This document shows, piece after piece, positions 1 through 11,142 of a stretch of 64,000 nucleotides of DNA. Source of the stretch: Oryzias latipes (taxonomy: Eukaryota; Chordata; Actinopteri; Beloniformes; Adrianichthyidae); assembly GCF_002234675.1 (NCBI RefSeq), contig NC_019867.2:1258001-1322000 (forward strand). Direction: 5' to 3'. The position numbers and the translations under genes are program-made. The notes under the pieces were generated by a model. It was not told the origin of the DNA. It did not search any database and saw nothing but the letters and a program-made list of their open reading frames with translations. Position 1 is the first letter of the stretch. Each line of letters begins with the position of its first letter.

Positions 1-7
1 TTTGCGC

Positions 8-308
8 TCAAGAACAAATGTTTCTGATGGGGTCACATGGGTTGCTGGAGCCTATCCCTGGTGCTGTCAGGGAAGGCGGAGCTTTCACCGGCGAGGTCGA
101 CAGCTGATCACACCAAACACACATATTCAGACCTGAAGGACAATTTAAAGTCCTGCTCTGCAAGGCACCAACATGGAGGCTGGAGAAAACCTGAACATGA
201 ACCAGGAGAACATGCAGACTCCAAACACAAAGAACCCAGCTGGGATTTGAACCAGGACCTTCTCTCTGTGAGATCAGAGTGCCGACCACTACACCACTGT
301 GCAGCCTT
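8..308 (-). repeat. tRNA-derived SINE, minus strand
   Basis: Read on the minus strand, the element starts near 308 with a tRNA-like head (GGCTGCACAGTGGTGTAGTGG). A B-box-like GGTTCAAATCCC follows, then the fish SINE body with 'GGAGTCTGCATGTTCTCC' and a tail containing 'GGGATAGGCTCCAGC'. It belongs to the same family as the plus-strand copy at 3280-3534. Short open frames across it are not genes. Confidence 0.75.
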
Positions 309-1088
309 ATGATGCAATTGCGATTTATAAAAAAAAAAAATCCATTCATATAAATGCGGAAACTGAACAAACAGGCTTCGGGACAGACAATGGTACAACT
401 TAAATTGTTATACAAATATTTAAGAATTAAACACAAAATATTGAATTTGAAGGGAGACCTTCAGGATAAGACCTCATGGTCACGGAAAAAAACGGTTTCC
501 AGATTCTGGGAGAAATTCTTTAAAAGAAAGAAAAACAAAAACATATTTAATACTTTGAATCCATCGTTGGATTCTGTTACCGGGTCACGTGGAGACCAGA
601 AGATGTCCTGCATTTGCTGCTCACCTGCAGCTGAAATCTTCAACCTTTACATAGAACGCCATCTCCTCAGAATCTAATATTTCAGATTAAATCTGTTCTT
701 CAGGAGAATAAGGCTCTAAACGTTGAGCTTCATTCTGAAAGACATCTTTGTTCCTCCTCCACACCTGCTCTCACGTGGGGAAAACTGGACTCAGGTAAAC
801 GAATTTCTCCCACAAAGCTCACATTCTTCTCTTTGTCAGATCGATTTTCTGCTTCATCTCTGAAGAGGAGCAGAGCAGCCTGGAATCAGGAGGTGGAGGA
901 GCCCTCGGTTTGACCCGGGCTCTTCCCCGCCACAAAGGCTGCGCGCGCCGGAGTGAGGGAGGAGACAGCCTTGTTTAGCAGGAAACACCTGAGACAGCAG
1001 GACATCAAAGAGGCCGCCTCCAGCGAGCAGGCCGAGCGCGGGAACATGAACGCATCCCGAGGAACATCCATGCACGCGTGATTTCAAA
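309..1088. other. intergenic, nothing recognised
   Basis: This is mixed-composition DNA with short open frames that have no recognisable protein similarity, splice structure or codon bias. No repeat family or RNA gene was recognised. Confidence 0.5.
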
Positions 1089-1317
1089 AGTCTGTGGAGG
1101 TCCTCGCGCCCCCACAGCCACAGGACTGTCCTCGCGCCCCTAAACCACACAGGTCAGGACTGTCCTCGCGCCCCTAGTACAACCACACAGGACAGGACTG
1201 TCCTCGCGCCCCTAAACCACACAGGTCAGGACTGTCCTCGCGCCCCTACAACCACACAGGTCAGGACTGTCCTCGCGCCCCTACAACCACACAGGTCAGG
1301 ACTGTCCTCGCGCCTGC
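1089..1317. repeat. minisatellite, 34-38 bp unit, about 6 copies
   Basis: Units begin CCTCGCGCCCCTA and end ACAGGTCAGGACTGT, with lengths of about 34-38 bp because of small indels (CTAAA, CTAGTACAA and CTACAA variants). The array is CpG-rich and directly abuts the CpG-dense block at 1320-1830. Confidence 0.85.
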
Positions 1318-1319
1318 AG

Positions 1320-1830
1320 CTCAAAGATCCGAAGAGCTCCCGTGAAGCGCAGTTGCAGCGGCCGCCATATGACTTTACACATAATCCAGATTAGGCAGCA
1401 GCGCTTCATGGGATTGTACAGTCTGGACCCCCCCACCTTGAGCATACCGAGGAGAACTCAATCGAGGCGCGCGCGTGCGCGCTCCACGCGACAAGAACTT
1501 GGCGTGAACTCACCCGGACGCCGACTGTCCCGGCCTCTCCGCGGACTTCCGTTCCGCTCCGGTGGACGTTTCCCTCCGGGACCGAAACTCCTCTTAAAAC
1601 CGGGAGGGTGATGCGTTCACGGCCCGCCAACGTCGACGAGCACCAACTTTTGTGGGATTCCGGCAACGAGCCGCATGCGGCGTCTGTCCTGAACGCAGGC
1701 GCTTTAACACCGCCGCAGGGACACCAAGCAGCCGTCCTGCTCATGCGCAGTGCAGCCCGCCCCGCGCGGATTCTTTTAGGAAGGTCCAATCCACAGGTGT
1801 AGTTTACCTGCGCGGCCTACTTTCATTAAA
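1320..1830 (-). promoter_or_regulatory. CpG-rich candidate promoter / first exon (minus strand)
   Basis: The block is unusually CpG-dense for this window. It contains GCGGCCGC, CGCGCGCGTGCGCGC, an NRF1-like CATGCGCAGTG near 1743 and a CCAAT box near 1787. On the minus strand GCGTCCGG|GTGAGTT (around 1514) is a strong 5' splice site. Together these suggest the promoter and first exon of a gene running left, out of the window. No coding sequence was recognised, so the gene is not named. A CpG-rich repeat-derived island is the alternative. Confidence 0.4.
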
Positions 1831-3279
1831 CCGTCTGTAAACAGCCGCACTATATTATTTATTCACTCTGTCAGTTAAATCATTCCGCGAAGACTTAACG
1901 AGTGCGAGTTACAAAAAACTGTTAAACTGTCTTCAAATACTTTATTATTTGGAGAAATGTGACAAATATCAACAATCCCTTAGAAAAACCCAAACAATGA
2001 CGCAGAAAAGCGGACTTCTGCAACACTTATGAAGTATTGTTTGACACAACACGCAAAGGGCATATGTCCATCCGCGGGACAAAGTAGTTCCTTGCATATA
2101 GATAATATAGGTCTTTTTGATCTTTTTCTTACCAGCGGCGCATTGATATCAAGAAAGTTGTCCGGCTGGCTAAAGAACTTATTGTCTTTAATTTGATGGA
2201 TTTTTAAAACATTTTAAACCAATATCTTAGTTATTCTCGTGTTAACTTCAGCGTAAATTCACATGGTAAATATTTTAAAACGGACTTTATATAATAAATT
2301 AAAAAGGTAAATCAGATTTTAATGGTAATGGTGGTTTGGAACGAGCAGAAAAATGCTAAAGCCAGCGCGACATCTAGTGGCAGCTTGTAGTTACTGCCAA
2401 TCAAGGTTTGGAAACTGCGAACGAAGAAAAGTTAAATTAACGATGTTTAATTGAAATAAAAGCAATTGATATCTTTGTTTTTATTCTCAGACGGTGACGT
2501 TTTTCATTTTTACACTTTGAGTAAAACTCAAAACCTCTACTTACAAAACTAAATGTGCAGGGAAGTTTCACAAAGTTATTAAAATTCCAAAACCGAAATA
2601 TTTAATCCAAACATTTTCTTGTCCACATGTTTCATTTTCGTGGGACTTTCTTCTTAGCACGTCTTTGACAATCTGACTAAATCTTGCCAGCTGATGGACT
2701 AAAATCACTTCTGAAAACATTTTTAAGTAGACAGAGAAACTGAACTGTGGAGTTTCAAATGTGTTCCCAAGAGTGGAGTTAGTTGGTTGAACACCAACTC
2801 TTCAGGATAGTAAGTTAAACGACGAGGTATGGTGGTGGTAGGATCATAGTGGGTGGGGGATTCGTAGCAGTGAGATCAGATTTTTATTTTAAAGGCAAAA
2901 CAACAGAAATCTCTGGAAAAGTTCTCAAGCAAGACTGCAGGAAAAAGTGATGATGGTGTGAAACCATGTTTAGATTTTTCTTCCCAGCATATTTACCTCA
3001 CTCCAATGATCAAATACCCTTAATGAAAGTCTAAAAAGTAATTGTCTATAATGTCAAACTTCTCATGGAAGCATATTTATTTGATAAAAAAAGATGTGTT
3101 TGTTCTCATTTTTGTGTTTTTCTTTTAGAACTGAGAAAGCAAAGACCTGCAAACAGGCTGGGCTCTAACTTCATGTGCTCATGAAAACAGACAAATGTCC
3201 ATGTTTTGTTTATGTGCTGATCATGAGATCCTCAGTCTGTTTTGTTCTTCCTGCTAACTTTAGCCTCAAGCATTACAGA
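1831..3279. other. AT-rich intergenic DNA
   Basis: The stretch is mostly AT-rich and has no open frame that looks coding. A segment near 2828-2870 (GGTATGGTGGTGGTAGG...) faintly resembles decayed Tc1-like transposase sequence, but the match is too weak to call. Nothing else was seen. Confidence 0.4.
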
Positions 3280-3534
3280 GCAGTGGTGTAGTGGTTAGCA
3301 CTCTCAATCTGGGCTCTGGTTCAAATCCCAGCTTGGACCTTTCTATGTTCTCCTCATGCATGTTCTCCGTTTCCATCCACAGACTTGGTTAACTGGCGGT
3401 TCTTAAATTGCCGCGGCGTGACTGCAGCCCTGCAACAACCTGTTCAAGGTCTTCTTCACCTTCACCCAACAGGTCGGCTCCAGCAGACCCCCAAAGGTAT
3501 TCAGGTGGTTCCGAATGTGGGTGGATGAATGTTT
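3280..3534 (+). repeat. tRNA-derived SINE, plus strand
   Basis: The head has GCAGTGGTGTAGTGGTTAGC and a B-box-like GGTTCAAATCCC. The body keeps 'TATGTTCTCCTCATGC'. The tail has 'GGCTCCAGCAGACCCCC' and ends in GTGGATGAATG. It is the opposite-orientation relative of the element at 8-308. Confidence 0.75.
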
Positions 3535-4149
3535 TTTTGATGTAGCAACCGTTGTCATGGTCGTCATGGAAACGGTTTGGGGTTTTGTAGGAATCTGCAC
3601 AGTCTGTGGACCGGTGCTGCAGGTGGACATCAGAACCAGTTTTAGTCAGCCTTCTGGACCAATAAGAAATGGGAAAGAATTGATGAAAAGCCAGAAGAGA
3701 GGAATAAGTCCACGACTATCCAGAAAGTCTGGGGTTGGATCTAAACAAACTAAAGACTTTGAGTGGCCTGATAAAGTCTGAAGATCTTCGGTTAGAACCT
3801 CAAATGGAGGAAAAACGGACTTTTGTTTGGGTTTTTTGCCGATAATGACAACGTTTTGTGGGGATCAGAGTCGTTTTTGTGAAACAACCTCTTCTCTCTT
3901 CAGGACCGCAGTGACCCGCAGCAGCCCCCAGACTAGAGCCGAGGGTTTGATTCCCGCTGAAGGACAAAAAGGAAAGCCAGGCGTGAAAGCTCCGAGTGCG
4001 CGTGTTTGAACTGTGCGTGACAGCTCGTGTGGAGCACAATAGCGGCTGCCTCTCTCCTCCTACCGCAGTCAAAGCCGCTGGAAAGTGCGCGACCTTTTCT
4101 TGCGCAAAGCCAGACCGAGTCCAGCTTCCATTGTTCGGGTCACATTCCC

Positions 4150-4340
4150 GCTTTGGAGACTTTATCACTTCATCGCCGCGCGGTCCTGTTTGAGCGGGCG
4201 CGCGGGGGGGCCTCACGGCCACGCCTCCCCCGCTCCCCTGGATTGGCCCCTCCGTCTTCTGTCACTGCCACGAGTTTCCGCGTTTCTGCGCATTTAAGTC
4301 CCGCAGCGCGTCCCGCAGCCTCCACTCCCAGACAGCAAGC
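4150..4340 (+). promoter_or_regulatory. fbp1 promoter and 5' UTR region
   Basis: A GC-rich stretch lies directly upstream of the fbp1 start codon. It contains an inverted CCAAT box (GGATTGGCCCC, near 4239) and a TATA-like ATTTAAG (about 4291-4297). That spacing would place transcription start near 4320, giving a short 5' UTR. The elements are visible; their use is inferred. Confidence 0.5.
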
Positions 4341-7300
4341 ATGTCCGACCGCGGGACGTTCGACACCAACGTGGTCACCGTGACCCGCTTCGTGATGGAG
4401 GAGGGACGGAGGGCCAAGGGCACCGGGGAGCTGACCACGCTGCTCAACGCGCTGTGCACGGCGGTGAAGGCCATCTCCAGCGCCGTGCGCAAAGCTGGGA
4501 TCGCGCACCTGTGAGAGACACGCGCACACTCTCGAACATGCATACCTTTAAAAAACATCCGTGACATGGGTGGATGTCACCTGCGCGGCGTAAACTGGAG
4601 GTTCAGGTTGACTCAGAATACCTGACAGACCACGCCCACTGGCAGGTTTAACCTGGGAGCCGAGATCCCGTTTCCTTTCACCTGTGATGACGTAGGGCCT
4701 TCTTCAGGTTCGGCGACCAGGTTAGGTTTTGGAGGCGAGCCGTGTGTGACCACAAACGGTTCCGTTTGAGGGTCAAAGCCACGCGCTAGTTTCGTTTCTG
4801 GACAAAAATCTGCGTCCAGATTGAGACACGTGAACACAACTGGTTAGTGGCAGGAAAGGGAATCAAACCAACAACTAGCAGAAAAGTTTAGGTTAACTAC
4901 AAGTAAACCTAAAAGTGAGGCAATACTCGAAGTTTACTTTTAATACACTATTGTAAACTTAAAATGTTCCAATTTAGTGTGAAGAAGTGTTCAGTTAGTA
5001 TACTTCCTATGGTACAAGTACATGGCCTGTAGCATACTTGCTATACTTGTACTCAAATACAAAGTACACTTCAAGTGTAGTACTGTTTGCTGAGGGAAAC
5101 TTTAATTTAGTCACTTTTTAGAAGTAAAACATTTCAGTTGATTTTTTTTGAGTTAAAGTAAAAATAAAGTAGCTGGGTGAGTCTGGCAGCGCCGTGACCC
5201 CGAAAGGCTTCAAGAGGTTTAAGAAGATGGATGGATGGAATAAATAAATACAAAGTGTTTGTATTGTAACTGTACTATGCTGTTATATTCGTGATGATGT
5301 CACTGAATGGCATTTTGATTCAGATCTCATTTTTGTGTAGAATATACTGAACAAAAGCACATTTATTAATAACATTGTAACTCTGAAGTTTAACCGTTTT
5401 TCTTTTTTTTTTTTTCAAATTAGCTCAGGTAAAGTAAAATGTCAAAGTAGTTTTCAAAAAGTTTTTGAGCTAATTGTAACCTAAATAACTCAACGTTCAT
5501 CTCCAAACCAAGTTATTTATTTTGTGCATCTGTTTAAAAAATGACTGGTTTTGGTTAAACAAAGAAAAATAAAAACATGTTGCTGTTTGTTGGATGTTTG
5601 TTTTAAAGACATTTTCCATTTTCCTGTCAGTTACGGCATCGCCGGCAGCACCAACGTGACGGGCGACCAGGTGAAGAAGCTGGACATTCTGTCCAATGAC
5701 ATGGTCATCAACGTCATCAAGTCCTCCTTTACTTCCTGCGTTCTGGTGTCTGAGGAAAACGAGAAGGCCATCATCGTGGAGCCGGATAAACGGGTACGTG
5801 TCAGAGCGGCGGCGCAGACGGGGGTCAAACCGACGAGCCGCGACGCTCAGGTTTCACCAAGAAAAGACTTATTGCAAAAACTGTTTGGCAATTTGAAGCA
5901 GAAAGTTCCTGTTTTTCTGAAGGAACCCGTTTTATTTATTTTTTTGTCTGTGGCTCAATCTTGACACCCCCCCCCCCCACCCACCCACCCACACACACAC
6001 ACACAGCCTTTGATCAAAGTCAGTCTGAAAACTCCAGGCCTTCAGAGCCGCTGGCACCACTTTCAGACATTCCTGCCTCCGCTCCACCGTTCTGTCAGGC
6101 GTGTTCATCATCATAGTGGGACGCTATGAGGGCAGTTGGAGAAACCCATGCCGCCCTCCCCCACCCCTGACTTGACACCCAAAGTTAATTTCTACAACTT
6201 CCTGCTTGAAACTGCTTTTTATTGTGAAAGGAGCCAGATCAGTTCATCGGGTAACCACTAGAGGGGGCGTTTCCACAAGATGGAGCGTCCACGTTAATGT
6301 CAAAGTGGTGCAGATGCCTGTAACAAATGAGCATTTGATGCCCCTGGGACCTGGATGGATGGATGGATGATGGATGGATGGATGGATGGATGGATGAAAG
6401 CCTTGGCCTTTAGACGGACTGTAGAGACATTTAAACCACTTTTATCTGCTAGAAATGTGAAGAGCTCTGGCCAAATAGAAACTTTTTTACCAAGAAGAAC
6501 AAAAGACTAAATAACTAAAATAAAAGTTAAAATACAAAGGAACAAGTTATTAATTATTGAACAAAGTTAGAATAAGGTTTATGCTGCTGTTTAAGGACTT
6601 GGAGTTATGAAGTAATGTTCCTACAGGTCCTATTTTCTGAAGTTCAAAGTTTACAGAAGGAAAAATATCCGAACTGGATGAATCAACATGTCATGATGTC
6701 ACTCCGGTTTTTACTGGATGTACATTTCACTCATATTTTGATAGTTTTAATAGTCTTTCATTGTGACAGGAGTCTCCCCTTAAACATGAAGAACAATTAT
6801 GTTCTTTATGAAGCAGCAGAACTGAGCTAAACCTGGACGTTGAAGTCAAATCCTCTGAATTTCAGCTGGAACTTTATTTTTCAGGGTAAATACATCGTCT
6901 GCTTCGATCCTCTGGATGGCTCCTCCAACATCGACTGTCTGGTGTCGATTGGAACGATCTTCAGCATTTACAGGAAGGTAGGACTCTGGATGGAAAGGTC
7001 TGGTCTCTGTGGAGGAAGCTTCACTTCAACCGTACCAGACGGCAGACTCATCATTTGGAGTTGACTGGGACACCAAACGTCCTTCCAGGAGGATCTTCGG
7101 TAATCAGACGTTTCCCGCTCTGTTCTGCAGACCACAGACGACGAGCCGTGTGAGAAAGACGCTCTGCAGCCGGGCAGGAACCTGGTGGCGGCGGGTTACG
7201 CCCTGTACGGCAGCGCCACCATGATCGTTCTCTCCACCGGCCAGGGAGTCAACTGCTTCATGCTGGACCCGGTCAGTGCGCTCCGTCCCGGTCTGCTGCA

Positions 7301-10097
7301 GGGTTTCCATCTTCTCATTTTGTTTGATCTCAACGTCAGGCGATCGGCGAGTTCATCCTGGTGGAGCGCGACGTGAGGATCAAAAAGCGGGGCAACATTT
7401 ACAGCCTGAATGAAGGCTACGCCAGGGACTTTGAGCCGGCCGTCACCGAGTACCTACAGAGGAAGAAGTTCCCTGAGGTGACCGGCATTCACACCACCCA
7501 GCACCTCCAAAAACCTCCCTCACGTTGTCGTTCTTGAACCTCTGCAGGACGGCAGCGAGCCGTACGGATCGCGCTACATCGGCTCCATGGTGGCGGACGT
7601 CCACCGGACGCTCATGTACGGAGGAATCTTTCTGTACCCAGGAAATGCCAAGAACCCAAAGGGGAAGGTGAGCTCCCACTGCAAACCCCTCACCTCGCCT
7701 TCATCCCTCACAGATTTGAACCTGTGACACGGTGTCAAACCACATTCAGGAGGGCTTTATTTTGAACATGATAAGCCAGCTGTGCGGATGCCGCAGTCTG
7801 AGCTTTTATTGTGAAAGTTTATTCAGTGAAACCTTCAACAGCAGGTTTACCTCAAATGAGCTTTGAACTCTGTTTTCCTGTTTCCTAAAATGTTTGACCA
7901 TGATCTATTATGTTTATTGGGCTGAATATATGAGGTGAAACTGGAGAATCCCGTATAATCATAGCCCCACCTCTTTGCTTAACAGTTTAGCTTCATCTGG
8001 TCTTCAGATGTTGAAGCAGCAGTCCCGTGGTTTGTTCACATGCCGTTTTGTGAGCCTCATTCATGCTTTTTTTTTTTTTTTTCTTTCGGTGCTCATCAAA
8101 CAAACACTGTTTTTCATGAACTTCAACTTTAAAAGGCTCCGTTCAGCCTCGGGGTCCAACCATCGGAGTCCGACCATGGGGGTCCTTCGTGGTCTGACTT
8201 TGGAGTAAATGTGTTAGGATGTGAACCGAAGAAGATTCTGATCTGATCCAAACGTCTTTGAGTCGTGAAAATGGCTTCTTTGTGTGGTGTGGTGTTTTTA
8301 TGGAGCTCCACATCACTTCACATTGGCTATTTTCCACAACAGTTCTGTTTTCCTTCTACAGTCGGAGTCTGATTTAGTTTTACTCCCATGGGTCACCAGC
8401 TTTTGTGGCACTTTATTCTCCGTGAAGGTTAATGTTTTTTTTCTTGATCAAATCAACTTACACCAAACTTTATTTGCCAGCTTTTTCATCCACAGGATTC
8501 AGTTATGGTTGAACTGGTATTTATAGATATGTAGTTATACATAAACAAATACAAAGTATAATATAACTAAAAAGTTAGACAGAAAAGAGAAAAAAGGTTC
8601 CCTCCGTCCCACCCGAGGCTCTTAAATGAGATGAAGGAACACTAAATAGAAAGAATGATTGATAACAGTCTCAATTTCTCACATCAAACTCCAAAGGTAA
8701 ATACTTTCACATATGCAATAAGGGGTTCCATGTCACCGAACATTTTTGTTGGGTTGATCGGTGCCTGAGCTTTTTCCAAAGGCAGGAAGGAAAGTAACTC
8801 TTTGAACCATTGGGAGACGGAAGGAGATCAGATCAGATGGAATAAGATCCGTCTACGTGTGAGTAGCAGGCAAATGCGATGGCATTTTCTTGGGTTTTGT
8901 TTGCTTCATGTTGAGGTGTCATAATTCCAGAAATACCGAACTGGAAGTCAAATCTTTACCATAGATGCGGGATAGGACCTGAAAGAGATTCCCCCAGTAA
9001 TTATGGGGGTTGGGGCAGGACCAAACCATGTGGCCCTCAGTCCAAACCTGATTTTTAAAGTAGTTTTTCTACAGACGTGACTCTGTGGTGAAGCTCAGAG
9101 TTTCCAAACGTTCTTTCCTCACATCCGTGAGTCTCAGCTGATGGAGACAAAACCTCCTGTTACCCAAACGACAGGATTGAATCACCGTGTTCTGTTTTGG
9201 CGGGGGGCGGGGGGTTAGGCAAGAGTCTTTTTTGATTGAAACATCTGTATATGTCAGTGCAGCAGAGGACGAGGAAGGAGAACCTCCACCCACTGTTTTA
9301 GTCTAAGTCTGATGACGCCGTTTTTAGCCAAACCCTAAAAATGTGTCGTTTTCTAGAACATAGTTTCTGCAGAGCGGCAGAAGTTCATTAGAAATTCCCC
9401 TCTGAGTTGGTGCAAAGGGTCTGTCTGTCTCACTGTTGCTGAGAGCTCTCTGTTTACACTCTCTCTAGCTAGCTTACGGCCCCTCACCCCCTCCCACCAA
9501 CCAAACGTTAGCGGTTCAACAGAAACAGCAGCAACATCAGATCCATCCATCCGTCCAGTTCTGATCCAGATTCCAGCTCAGACCAGGAAAACAAAGACGT
9601 TCATGGATCTGTTGGTCTACAGGTGGAGGATCAGAAAGGGGCGGAGCTTGGAGACTGTGGCCCCGCCCAGAGTATTTTCTATGTCATTCTCAACTCCAAT
9701 TCATCTGCTACTGATTCACAATTTCAATAAAAATACTTAGAAATACAGTTTTATTTTAAGCCTAATTTTCTTTATAAATGACTTCCATCAGAAAAATGCT
9801 ACAAATACCCCCCCCCCCCCTCACTGGAGTGAGGCTTCAATTTAGGTATTTTTTGATGAGGTGCAATGTGGAGGAATTGACCTCTGACCTTCTTCTTCTT
9901 TGAAGCTGCGACTCCTGTACGAGGGCAAGCCTATGGCGTTCATCATGGAGCAGGCGGGGGGCATGGCCTCCACCGGCTTCGAGAACATCCTGGACATCCA
10001 GCCGGAGAGCATCCACCAGCGCGCCCCGGTGGCGATGGGCTCCCCCGAGGACGTCCTGGAGTACATCGCCATCTGCCAGAAGCACGCCAAGAAGTGA
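4341..10097 (+). CDS. fbp1: fructose-1,6-bisphosphatase 1 (liver type)
   Basis: It hydrolyses fructose-1,6-bisphosphate to fructose-6-phosphate and Pi, a rate-limiting cytosolic step of gluconeogenesis. The coding exons are 4341-4510, 5631-5793, 6885-6977, 7131-7271, 7340-7477, 7548-7667 and 9906-10097, all GT-AG. They total 1017 nt, or 338 residues, the same as mammalian FBP1. The protein starts [10 protein letters not shown]. It keeps the AMP-site loop KGTGELT, the dynamic-loop Tyr (HLYGIAG), [10 protein letters not shown] with the liver-type Gln, SEENE metal ligands, DPLDGSSN metal/substrate motif, IYRK with the AMP-contacting Arg, and MEQAGG with the catalytic Glu. Introns 1, 2 and 6 are long and repeat-rich. 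A poly(A) signal lies at 10289. Liver rather than muscle type is clear from [10 protein letters not shown] and GDQ; the teleost a/b paralogue cannot be decided here. Confidence 0.97.
5168..5240 (+). repeat. SINE tail fragment in fbp1 intron 1
   Basis: The segment reads AGCTGGGTGAGTCTGGC, then GCCGTGACCCCGAAAGG, and ends in GATGGATGG. This matches the 3' tail of the tRNA-derived SINE family seen elsewhere in the window; the head is missing. Confidence 0.55.
5967..6006. repeat. simple repeat: poly(C), (ACCC)n and (CA)n
   Basis: A run of ten C is followed by CCCA units and an ACACAC tract, in fbp1 intron 2. Confidence 0.9.
6353..6397 (+). repeat. (GGAT)n microsatellite
   Basis: About eleven GGAT units, interrupted once by a GGATGATGG slip, in fbp1 intron 2. 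Such arrays are often SINE tails in fish. Confidence 0.9.
8545..9060 (-). mobile_element. L1-like LINE ORF2 fragment (C-terminal part), antisense
   Basis: Translation of the minus strand around 9040-8930 gives [20 protein letters not shown] followed by [13 protein letters not shown], ending at a stop. This resembles the C-terminal region of L1/Tx1-type ORF2, where a HMxWSCP-type motif precedes W/F-rich sequence. Further downstream codons (e.g. [15 protein letters not shown]) continue the resemblance with stops. It is a decayed fragment in fbp1 intron 6, opposite to the gene. Confidence 0.6.
9310..9720. repeat. interspersed repeat, family also at about 20695-20850 and 60147-60250
   Basis: TTTTTAGCCAAA..., then TGTCGTTTTCTAGAACATAG and TTTCTGCAGAGCGGCAG, recurs with similar order at the other two places. 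The downstream half contains GGCCCCGCCCAGAGTATTTT, with a counterpart in the ctsl intron copy. The family name is not known to me. Confidence 0.5.
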
Positions 10098-10288
10098 AGC
10101 CAGACGGTTTCCTCCACGTTGTTTTATTCTGAAAAAGATTTTTGTTATGAATGAAAGAAAGCTCAAATGTGTGAAAAGCTCCAAAGGTTAAAGGACGAGC
10201 TGCAGCCGTGTCTTCAGGAAACGACCAGATAAAGTGTCTGAATGAACCTCCATGGTTCCTGAACCTGCTGTTTCAGAGGAAAAGTCAC

Positions 10289-10294
10289 AATAAA
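10289..10294 (+). terminator. fbp1 poly(A) signal
   Basis: AATAAA lies 192 bases after the fbp1 stop codon, a normal distance. A second AATAAA near 10741 could serve a longer 3' UTR. Confidence 0.7.
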
Positions 10295-10299
10295 CTGCA

Positions 10300-11024
10300 G
10301 GACAACCTTTCTGCACCCATGACCCTCTTTTAACATGAAGACATTTGGATTAAACACCTATTTTATTTGTTTCAAACATCCTAAAAGCAGGTTTCATTTG
10401 ACAGAAAAACAATGGGTTTAAAAAGAAAGTCAAATATATTTTAAAAGAAGCAGGATATTTTCATCAGTCCGGTCCCCATTTCTCATTGTTTTATCCATTT
10501 GAACACTTTGTTTACCGTAATCAGTGGAAAAACAGAAACTTTCACTACAATTTAAGGAACGAATAAACGATTTTCCACCATAAATCTGCTGAATGCTGCT
10601 TTTTTTGTTTTATGACAATATTTCCGAACTTGACTTTTCGTTGTGTTTTTGTCTTCATTCCTGCCTGTTTGTCACAAACACGTCATTTAAATGAAATCTA
10701 ATAAGATTTTGCTTCTATTCCCCTTTTGACACCCAAACTAAATAAAGACTCCGCTTCTTTCCCACAATCCTCCTGTTTTTGTTTGAGATGGAAGTGACAG
10801 AGGGGGGGGGGGGTTGACCCTCAGAGTGAAGGTCAGGTGACATTTAAAGCTCCGGCTCGTGTCGATCTGCTTCCACTCAAGATTTTACTCATCTTGATTT
10901 TAATGTGGCTCAAATCTGCAGTAATCAGATTACTTTGGTTCAGTGAGTATTCAATCGTTTTCGCGTCGCCTTTGTTGTGAACCCCTCTTTCTTGTGCAGC
11001 CGACCGGGTAGACACCCGACACCC
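10300..11024. other. short intergenic spacer between fbp1 and fbp2
   Basis: AT-rich DNA with a G12 run near 10802-10813. No gene is seen. The two FBPase genes are only about 1.05 kb apart, stop to start. Confidence 0.6.
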
Positions 11025-11142
11025 CCGTCTCTAAATACCCCCTCACTCTCACAAATAGCCCCCCAGCTCTGAGGAGGAAACCCGCGTGCTTCACTTGAAG
11101 ACTCCACACGCAACAGGAAGCCCAGGGGAGTCGAACCGCAGC
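11025..11142 (+). promoter_or_regulatory. fbp2 promoter and 5' UTR region
   Basis: CTCTAAATACCC (11029-11040) sits about 110 bases before the start codon. It could act as a TATA-like box, and it also partly fits the MEF2 core expected of a muscle gene. Which, if either, is inference. The translation start is set at 11143 because [10 protein letters not shown] aligns with the family N-terminus, although an upstream in-frame ATG exists at 11086. Confidence 0.4.

Noticed and set aside
1406-1789. 127-codon minus-strand frame in the CpG-rich block
   Set aside because: It crosses the predicted donor near 1514, has no recognisable domain and is typical of CpG-rich DNA with few stops.
11086-11142. 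Upstream in-frame ATG as the fbp2 start
   Set aside because: The 19 extra residues are not part of the family. The ATG at 11143 gives [10 protein letters not shown], which aligns with the known N-terminus.
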